Assembly: GCA_027924645.1 (NCBI GenBank)
Contig: BSBN01000254.1
Coordinates: 12,170,001 to 12,234,000, forward strand
Direction: 5' to 3'
Origin: Cunninghamia lanceolata
Lineage: Eukaryota > Streptophyta > Pinopsida > Cupressales > Cupressaceae
DNA length: 64,000 nucleotides
The notes beneath the pieces were generated by a model. That model saw only the letters and a list, made by a program, of their open reading frames with translations, did no database searches and was not told where the DNA came from. This document shows, piece after piece, positions 55,131 through 64,000 of this stretch; the stretch's first letter is position 1; each line of letters opens with the position of its first letter. Made by a program: the position numbers and the translations under genes.

Positions 55131-58100
55131 TGTTACTAATTTTTTGTTCACACTTAAAATTAGTTTAACCTAAGTGTAGTTGTTTAGAAGGAATAAAAGA
55201 AAACTTCAAAGTTATGCATTTATTGAATAGGTTATATCTTGACAGAATAGAAATGGACTTTAGTTGATAGAATAACCCATTAGTCTAATCAAGACTGATG
55301 AATCATCATGACAAGAGAATCAGGAGGTCAAGGTATCAGTCATTCAAGAAATATAGTTGTTTTTACATGGTGTTATCTTTCAAGAGTTATAAGATAGATT
55401 GTTTATTCAGTTAATCAGTTTTGAATTAAAGAAAGAGATATTTGTATTAAACTTGAATTTCATGTCTTGCTTTGAGCATACATTCAATATCTATTACTTT
55501 ATTTTATGCATTGATTGAAAAAGAAATACACATACATCATGTCCCTATGATAAATTAACTAATTATGGTTAAAGGAAGTGTTCAAATGTGTCCCACACAA
55601 TCCGTGGGAGTAACTAGACTCAACAATTGTAGACATGTAAGCTATAAACCGAAACATCCATCATTGCCTGAGCAAGAAGGTTGTTTCATTGATGCCAGTC
55701 TTCAGTCTGAAGTCTTTACCTTCAGCTACCATCATTAGTTGAAACTGCAAAAATTTGGCGACAGCCTTGTTAGCACTCTGGATGTTTATAGTTATCACAT
55801 GCTTTTATCAAATAGATACATCTACTTGTCACATCATGCATTGCATATGAAAGATTAGATCAGATAAGTGCTAAAAATTTGAAAGATCATAAAGACGATC
55901 AATCAATATCCAAAGGTACTTTTTTATGATTAACATGTGTGTTCCATGTGCAAATACAGATAAACATTCATTTTCAAGTTCTTTTCATAGCATGTGTAGG
56001 AAATGTGACTCCCACGAGGGTTGAGTCTAGCATGCTTAGGCACTATTATTAGTGACAGTTTCTAACTAAGAAGCATATTCTTTCAGCCAAAATGAATGAG
56101 CAAGTCATATGGAACAGTGATGAAGAACATATAATGCTATAACAGAGGTATTTCTCTCATCCTTTATCATGAAAACAACAATTTAGAATCAAATGATAAA
56201 GCCATGTATAGTGCTATAAAGAGATGAATAGTCCTATGCCAGCAAGTGAATTACAGGGTACAACCATCATAACTAGAGTTGCATGTATCAGCCAATTCAA
56301 AGTAAAAAGCATCCATCTCTCTTAAAAGATAGTCATAAAGACTAGTAAACACAACTATGACATAGTACTCAAGGAACAACAAACTACCATAAGTCATTCT
56401 AGCATAATAGCCACTCAATAGTTTTTTGAGAATTCCATGAGCTTCATGCAGCAAAACAATACCAAGAGTCAATAGATGATAAGAAGATAATACTTTACTT
56501 GCATCAAAGGAGTTCCACCAGAGGTTAGGATGTACCATGAGTGAATGACAGTAAAAGAGTAGTAAGAAGATCTTTTGGAGCTTACACAGGATATAGTAAA
56601 CTATTATGCTAGGAGGTCACAAATCCTACCTTGATAAAACCATAAGAGGTGATCTATATACTTTTGAAAAGTAAATAGAAACTAGAACAACTCCATCAAG
56701 GGTTATACCATCAAGAAGGTACCATGAAACAATAATCTCAAACCATGATGGTGAATATAACTGTACTTTTACTTCTTTCAAACTTCAACATCAAAGAAGA
56801 CTAGTAAAGAGAACAATGATCAGGTAAAACTCAAATTGGAAAAGTCAAAAGTATGAAATAGTGTTCTTGCCTTCATTTTTGCCATTAGTTCATCAACACA
56901 GTAGTGGAGCAGCAAGCATGCAAGGAATCCTTAGAAGGCCTACCAAAGTTAGAGGGGCAGCATCCAAAGATGAAGTACATTGATGCATAACAAACACCAA
57001 GGTATACAGTGTAAGATCATCACTGACATGTGCCATGTCAAAAGCACAATAGATAGTCATGTTCAACCATGAAGGTATGTTCATCATTGTGTCACTTACA
57101 AATGTAAAATCAAAAGTAGCTTTCATGCCAAAAGTTACAAATGCAATCATGAAATCATAGGGACAGAGTACAAGGTCCTCAATTTGATAAAACATTCATC
57201 TTTTTTGAGAATAGATAACACTATGTGAGGATAATCTTTACAAATGCAGTGATAAATCAAATAGAGAACAACATCAGTTCATCCTGTATACATAAAGAAG
57301 ATCCTCATGGATAAGTACAATGATATCCAAATAGCAGTCATAATGTAAAGGAAAGAAATCATATTGTTTTTAAGATGAATAAAGGCAGCCGAAATTAACA
57401 AACAACAAGGTGGGCAGACTCCTTATAGTTTACAATGGATAGATTCAAGTCAAATAAATGGCAGTCCTATTCACAAGAATTACAAATCAGCCACACATCA
57501 TGAGCAGTTTGAAGACAAGGATCTTGTCTCAAATAAGCATAGAGAATATCAAAGAGGTCCAACTATATGTGATAGCGACAAATCTTGAAATTTCAATTAA
57601 AAAAAAACCATCTTCTTCACCATTACCTCTATTCATAAGAGCAACCCCTACCTAGCAGAACACAATAAATTCAATGGAACAAGTTTGTTTCAGGAACAAA
57701 TAAGAGGTTTCGTTTGAGGTACTTATGTTTATCCAATGATAATTATTACAAAAGGGACTATAGATGAATGCCAGTATGAGTTATGACAGTAAGATCATAG
57801 TGACAGTCATCTCATTAAAGATAGTCATTTATGATTGTGATAGGAACATTGCATATGAAGCGGTCAACAAACAATGAAGATAGAGGTAGCATAATGCCAT
57901 GGCCATGACAGGACGAGGTTTTTGTTAAAAGAAATAAAATACCCTTGTCATTTATTGAAAACCCTTGCCAGAATAGAGTATATGGTCGAAAGAAATCAGA
58001 ATATTGAAGTGAGAATGGAGCCATACCTTGTATTCTTGCAAGAATGAGGAGCTACATGCCATGGATGTCTTGTTTGACAAAGTTTTGTGTTTTACAAGTA

Positions 58101-60208
58101 TCCATCATACAAATTCAAATACAAAGAAGAAAAAGTGTATTGTCAAAGAGATGCTTTAAAAGGAGAAAGTGTAATATGGCTGCGGCCCTTTATGCTAAAA
58201 AAGACACAGAAATGAGGGAATACCAGCAAGATACAAAGCTCACCACTTTTCTTCAACCTCCTTTATGCCAAATAATATGAAGAAGCCATGTAGTAAGACT
58301 TAGAGATGTCATGAAATGGTATAGATGGAGCCAAAACCCTCAAACAAGTATGGTGGCAAGTTGTATAGAGCAAAATGGTGAAGCAAACAAGTGACACTTA
58401 GGGTTTCAAACCCTTCCCTGTTGCTATAAGTTTGATGGGATTTTTCCATCTTTTTGACTTTTTGTCAAAATCATTGCCAAGAAACCTTTTCACTACTGAG
58501 GTCAAGACCTTATGAGTCTTGGAACCTAATGATTCTGCATGGGTCTCATGAGGCCATTATCACCTTTGCCTTTCCCTTAAAACTCTACAAGGTAAAAAAT
58601 GATAATCATTCCAAAGCAAGGAAGAAGTAAGGTGCCTTTTGGCATAGGTGTGAATATTCTTTAAGGAGTTATAAGGTGAGGCATTTTTAATGCAGATGTT
58701 TGTATGTGCTAAGGAGAAAGAATAAGTTTTGATGCATTATGATAAATAGAAGGTATGCATGTAATTATTTATGTATAAGGGAGATATAAGTTTAGAATAT
58801 AGACAAGATAGAATTACAAGATGTCAGAGACTTGTTATAAGTTTTCTTTCCTTGCATGTGGAGTGATAAGTGTTTGTAATGCATTTCACCCTCAATATTG
58901 TTTTGCATGATGTATGGAGTAATAAGGATATTTTTTCCTTAATGAATGACAAGGATGTGAACTCAAAGGGAGACATAAGGTTTTGAGTTATGTTATGAAT
59001 AGTAAATGTGTTATAGTTTATTTAAGATATTATTAGGACAAATAAACTAATTGTTACTAATAACAGATTAAATAAACTATTTTAATATAAGTCATATATA
59101 GAACACAAGAGGATTGGATGAAATATTCATTTATTGAATATTATTTACATACCATTTTATTGCATGGATTGGTGAAGATATAAAGTTATTTTCGACTTGT
59201 GCATGGAGTGATAAGAGGAATTTAGTCATCAGTTTGAGCTTTTAGTTGGGAGTAGTTTGAGGAGCAGATTGAGGAGTTATATGAGCAGTTCACCTTAAGT
59301 CAGGCACTTGATTCCATTGGTGCATGGATCAGTAAGAGTTTTGATACCTTGTATCTATTTTTCCATTAGTTTGGAGGTGTTTTTTGCATGCTTTTAGGGC
59401 TTGCACGGGAATCGGTTATTTTTTTTTGCATGTGCTATTTTGAGATAACCAAGGTTCAAATTCCAGTTGTCTATAGGTCAATATTTTGACCTATCTTTTC
59501 TATATATTGTAAAACTTCATTCATTATGAAGTTAGTTCTTGATTCTCATTTCGATTCAGACAGATTGGAGAATTTTGTAGCTCACTTTTACAGCTTTTAT
59601 TTAGAGATCAGCGGGTTATTGGTTCTATTTTTCTTCTTTGTAGTTTTTCCTTTGTTCATTTGAGATCAATTAGTTACCTTTCCATTTAGTGCAAATTATT
59701 TGAAGTGATTTGATGAAATTTTACTGTGTTTAAACCATTAAACCTTTGAAATTATTCTCCCACTTTCTTGCTTGCGGCATTAAGCATATAATGATCATAG
59801 GTCTTATTTTGTGTTAACTAGAAATAATCCTTTTGTGTTGTGAAAAAATATTTTCCTTCATAGAAAGCTTGTTTTCAAGTCTCCCTTAGAATCACTTTTG
59901 TGATATTTATGACAAGATTGGATTGTGTGAGAGTCAGATTTCTGAGTAATATTATGAACCAGATTACATATCTTAATCCAAATTGGGTGCATCACCAAAT
60001 TTTACATTTTGCATTTCATATAGTTTATTTCCCCTTTTCCAAAATAGAAAAACATACATTCCAATATAATATTTTGAACAAAACTAGCCCACAATCTGGA
60101 GGTCTAATTTCATTATAGAGTATCCACAACCTGAAATTAGTCCCATGTTATATGGAATTGCAAAGCTTTTTCATCCCTATATACGGGTGTAAATCTCCAG
60201 TGATAATA
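55131..60208 (+). repeat. Array F LTR3
   Basis: 5078 bp, not interrupted by another element. About 345 bp present in LTR2 (about 44915-45256) are missing here near 56686, accounting for most of the shorter length. The 3' tip is mutated to GATAATA. W-box palindrome and TATA at 59477-59507. Confidence 0.87.
59477..59507 (+). promoter_or_regulatory. Core promoter of LTR3 (W-box palindrome and TATA)
   Basis: AGGTCAATATTTTGACCT is followed by CTATATAT, as in LTR1. Confidence 0.5.
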
Positions 60209-62638
60209 GTTTTTGGCATGCCTGGTGGGACATTGAACTGATTCTTAGTTCAAAAGAGCTTTTTTTTGGTTGTTTTGGTATGAATAGCAGAATTCCAGCC
60301 TTTTAGAAGTTCATTATCAAGTACCTGGTGAATCTAATACTTTGCTTTTTACAGATCAGATCTTGTAGCCTATGAAAAGTATCACAAGATCAAGTTTCAG
60401 TTCTTTTCCAACTTTGAATGAGTAGGAACTTATTTCCTTCATGGAAACACATCATATCATCCATCATATCATGAAAATACTACCAATCCTCCATTTTATC
60501 AGCCATATCAGATTAGCCATACTGCTGGTTTCATTCCTAATTCCTTTGATTTGCAAAGAAATCTGTAGGCTCAACATGTTTGCCTCCCACCCACCCCTTC
60601 TCATCCTTCATATCAACATTTCCATGTCCAAAATTATTCCCAAGAGGTTAGGGATATGAAGTACAACATGAGTGATATAATTAATACATTGCTAGAAATC
60701 ACAATGCAGCTAGAAGAGTTGAAAAGGCTACAAGAGTATGAGCAGTAGCAGGATGAGATGGATTATCAGGCCTATCTCCATGAGCAGGAGTTAGAGGCAA
60801 AAAGGATACAATTCCAAGAAGATCTTGCAAAACATATTGTAGCAAAGGAGGCACAGATGAAGTATTTGCTTGCACAAATACAAAAGCAAAACATCTAGAC
60901 AACTGCATTCACTCTGGACCAGCATTCTCAAAATGAGGTTAGCAAGTATCGAGTTTCAAGTTTTAGGAACTCTAATTTTAATCAGGAACCCATTTACATT
61001 CAAAATAAGTCTATTATTCCTTAGTTTTAGTCATATCAACTACCTGAATCAAATCATCAAGCTTTTAAACAAGCCTGACAGCCTTATTGGACTGAATGTC
61101 TTGATTATAGAATACCAAGTTTTATCAATGCTACCTCTTCCATACCAATCCAAAATCAAGAAAGGGAAGAAGTAGCAATAAAACTTGTACCAATCAGGAT
61201 TTCAGGTTTTAATCTAGAAAAATCAGTAGTAGTGCAAGATATATCTGTCGTTTTTACTATATCTCTAGCTAAAAATAAGCTTAATGCATATGAAAAATGT
61301 GATAGTTCAAGTTTGACACCAAATCCTTTCCATTTTGATTCATTTGAGAACTTTTCTAATGCTGTTTAAAAGACAAACAAAATTGGGTCACAAATATTGG
61401 AAAGGCAAAATTCCCAATTGCGGAAACAAACTACCCAAGTTCCAAGTGAGAATGAATTAGACAAAGTAGAGGACTTAGTCTTTTTATTTGATCATTTGCC
61501 TTCTTTTATTGAGCCAGATGAAGAGCTCATACCACAAGTAGAAGCAACTGAATAGCTAGAATATGCAAGTAATTGTGTTAATCTAGTGATTTACCAAGAG
61601 CAAAATGAAGACAGTCATAAGAACACGAAGACGGTAGAGCTGGAATTAGATATTCTATCACCTGTTCCTAGTAGCTTTCAAGAACCTAATAATTTTGAGG
61701 AGTTACTAGTTGTTCTAACAAAGGAAGGTGATTCATTAACCATCGAGGAAGAGTTGATATGGTAGCACATCATGTAGGATGAGACTTCTAAACAACAGAT
61801 TGAAGAACCTCATATAGTTTCAATGCATCAATATCTCTTAGATGAAGGTCTTTTTTCTGATATTATAGAGGATTTTTGTTCTAATATTGGTCATGAAATG
61901 ATGCAACAAGGTCAAATCAAAGAGGCAGGTATTCATCCTCTTTATTCATATGAGCTAAATCATTTGAGCTAGATTGAAATTGCATATGATCATAAGATAG
62001 CAAATCAAAATCAAGATACCAGGAGCATCAGTCAATGATACATCATTACAAGAGGCTATCCTATCAAAAATTTAACCAAAAAAGGGGTAAATGAGAAGGT
62101 ACAGATTGTTGTTGTACCAATTGAATAGATTTTAGCCTCAGAACACCAAATTCAGATCATCTTTTTACTCCATAATAGACATTTACATGATGAGGTTCAA
62201 CTGGTGAGTGAAATGATCTACATTTTTTATGAAGAATTGCAGAAATTTATTCAGTACTTTCTTGTACTTCATGAAATTTTAGCTGCTCACAAGAATGTGA
62301 ATCATTGTCCCCTATTGAGAAAGGGAAGTTATTTTAACCAAACAGTTAATGGATTTGTTTGACCAGCACCTTTGGCTGGATAGAGTAGGGTAGATTAGAG
62401 TTTCAATTCAGTATTTTATTTCCAAGAAGTGCTTTTGCACAAGTTTCTGGCTTTGTTTTAAGCAAGTCAGTTTAGTTTCAATTTTTAATTTTGTTGTTGT
62501 TGTTGTATCTTAGTCAGTTTTGAGTTAAATAATTTTTCAAGATTCAGAGCAGAAACGACACTATGTCCAATGGAGTTGTGAAGGCTGCTGGTTCTAAGTT
62601 GTTTAGCAAGAAAACACCCCTGAGAGGTCACCAGAAAT
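60209..62638 (+). other. Array F interior 3
   Basis: 2430 bp. Primer-site-like TGGCATGCCTGGTGGGAC at 60214-60231. Confidence 0.8.
60428..62362 (+). pseudogene. Decayed gag-position ORF, unit 3
   Basis: Same frame as units 1 and 2. The start codon is lost (ACT at 60428-60430 where unit 1 has ATG), and several stops interrupt the frame to the TGA at 62360-62362. It shares the coiled-coil and acidic regions with the other units. Function unknown. Confidence 0.57.
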
Positions 62639-64000
62639 GTTACTAATTTTATATTCACACTTTAAATTAGTTTGACCTAAGTGTAGTTGTTTAGAAGGAA
62701 TAAAAGAACACTTCAAAGTTATGCATTTATTGAAGAGTTGATATCTTGACAGAACATAAATGGACTTCAGTTGACAGGATAACCCATTAGTCTAATCAAG
62801 ACTGATGAATCATCATGACAAGAGAATCAAGTGGTCAAGGTATCAGTCATTCAAGAAATACAGTTGTTTTTACATGGTGTTATCTTTCAAGCATTATAAG
62901 ATAGATTGATTATTCAATTAATCAGTTTTGAATAAAAGAAAGAAAGATATTTGTATTAAACTATTATTTCATGTCATGTTTTAAACATCCATTCAATATA
63001 TGTTACTTTATTCTATGCATTGATTGAAAAAGAAATACACATACATCATGTGCATATGATAAATTAACTGATTATGTTTAAAGTAAGTGTTCAAATGTGT
63101 CCCACAGAAGTCGTGGGAGTAACTAGACTCAACAATTGAAGACATGCAAGCTATATATCTATTTGATAAAAGAAAAGAAAGAAACACATGTTGAAATGAA
63201 ACATCCATCATTGCCTGAGCAAGAAGGTTGTCTTTATGATGCCAGTCTTTAGTCTTTACCTTCAGCTCCCATCATCAGTTGAACCTACAAAAATTTGGGG
63301 ACAACCCTGTTTGCACTCTGGATGTTTAGAGTTATTACATGCTTTTAACAAATAGATACATCTACTTATCCCATCATGCATTTCATATGAAAGATTAGAT
63401 TAGATAAGTGCTACAAATTAGAAAGATCATGAAGAGGATCAATCAATATCCAAAGGTACTTTTTTATGATTAACATATGTGTTCCATATGCAGATATAGA
63501 TAAACATTCATTTTCAAGTTCTTTTCATAGCATGTCAATGAAATGTGGTTCCCACGAGAGTTGAGGCCAGCATGCTTAGGCACTATTGTTAGTGACAGTT
63601 TCTAACTAAGAAGCATGTTCTTTCAGCCAAAATGAATGACCAAGTCATATGGAATAGTGATGAAGAACATATCATGCTATAATAGAGGTATTTCTCTCAT
63701 GCTTGATTGTGAAAACAACAATTTAGAATCAAATGTTAAAGCCATGTATAGCACTATAAAGAGATGAACAGTCCTATGCCGGCAAGTGAATTATAGCGTA
63801 CAACCATCATAATTAGAGCTATCAAGTATCATCCAGTTCAAAGTAAAAAGAAACCATCTCTCTTAAAAGATAGTCACAAAGACTATTAAAGACAACCATG
63901 ATAGAGTACTCAAGGAACAACAAACTGCCATAAGTCATGCCAGCATAATAGCCACTCAATAGTTTTTTAAGAATTCCATGAGCTTCATGTAGAAAAGCAA
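62639..64000 (+). repeat. Array F LTR4 (truncated by the window)
   Basis: Starts TGTTACTAATTTT after GGTCACCAGAAA and matches the first 1.36 kb of the other LTRs. The array therefore continues to the right. Confidence 0.87.

Larger units (their letters stand above)
28037..64000 (+). mobile_element. Array F: head-to-tail multimer of a giant-LTR retrotransposon
   Basis: The order is LTR1 (28037-41017, split by D), interior 1 (41018-43319), LTR2 (43320-52703, split by E), interior 2 (52704-55130), LTR3 (55131-60208), interior 3 (60209-62638) and LTR4 (62639 to beyond the window). Without the insertions LTR1 and LTR2 are about 5.46-5.48 kb. Each starts TGTTAC and ends GATAACA (GATAATA in LTR3), forming the expected TGTTA/TAACA ends, and each interior starts with a primer-site-like TGGCATGCC...GTGGGAC. 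The array starts precisely at an LTR edge against unrelated DNA. Units are about 93% alike by eye. The structure fits unequal recombination between LTRs. No polymerase is encoded. Confidence 0.87.

Overview
The window looks like repeat-dominated nuclear DNA of a seed plant with a very large genome; a gymnosperm (conifer) is my best guess. The reasons are initiator-tRNA-Met primer sites beside several LTRs, captured plant-type gene fragments (a BIR-like LRR receptor kinase N-terminus and a PPR protein), degenerate CCCTAAA/TTTAGGG telomere-like tracts, and layer on layer of old, decayed retroelements. I see no intact host gene, no rRNA or tRNA gene and no CRISPR array. The species call is inference.

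Layout. 1-1600: unassigned AT-rich DNA with a 31-bp minisatellite. 1640-3826: decayed Ty1/copia integrase/RT/RNase H. 3829-4001, 16715-16717 and 18742-19635: pieces of one decayed RNase-H-bearing retroelement (probably a LINE), split by two later insertions. 4002-16709: element C, a minus-strand LTR retrotransposon with two 6155-bp LTRs around a 398-bp interior; each LTR carries the same captured receptor-kinase and PPR fragments. 16718-18736: element B, a small non-coding LTR element. 19636-28036: AT-rich DNA with a decayed multi-exon gene of unknown function on the minus strand, flanked by many copies of a CTTAAGGGG motif in both orientations and by telomere-like tracts.

28037-64000 (running off the right edge): array F, a head-to-tail LTR-interior-LTR-interior-LTR-interior-LTR multimer of a second giant-LTR family (about 5.4-kb LTRs, 2.3-2.4-kb interiors, one decayed gag-position frame each). 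Two younger elements sit inside it. Element D (28854-36369) lies in LTR1: about 1.09-kb LTRs, a zinc-knuckle gag, a roughly 1070-codon second ORF of unknown function, and no reverse transcriptase. Element E (47287-51183) lies in LTR2: a minus-strand chromovirus derivative that keeps only a chromodomain remnant and whose two LTRs look alike only at their tips.

None of elements B to F encodes a full polymerase here, so all must have been copied by enzymes supplied elsewhere. Relative order from nesting: copia A and the LINE-like piece first, then B and C; array F before D and E. Most boundaries were set by reading TG...CA ends, primer sites, polypurine tracts and 5-bp target duplications directly. 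Percent identities are by-eye samples, not computed.
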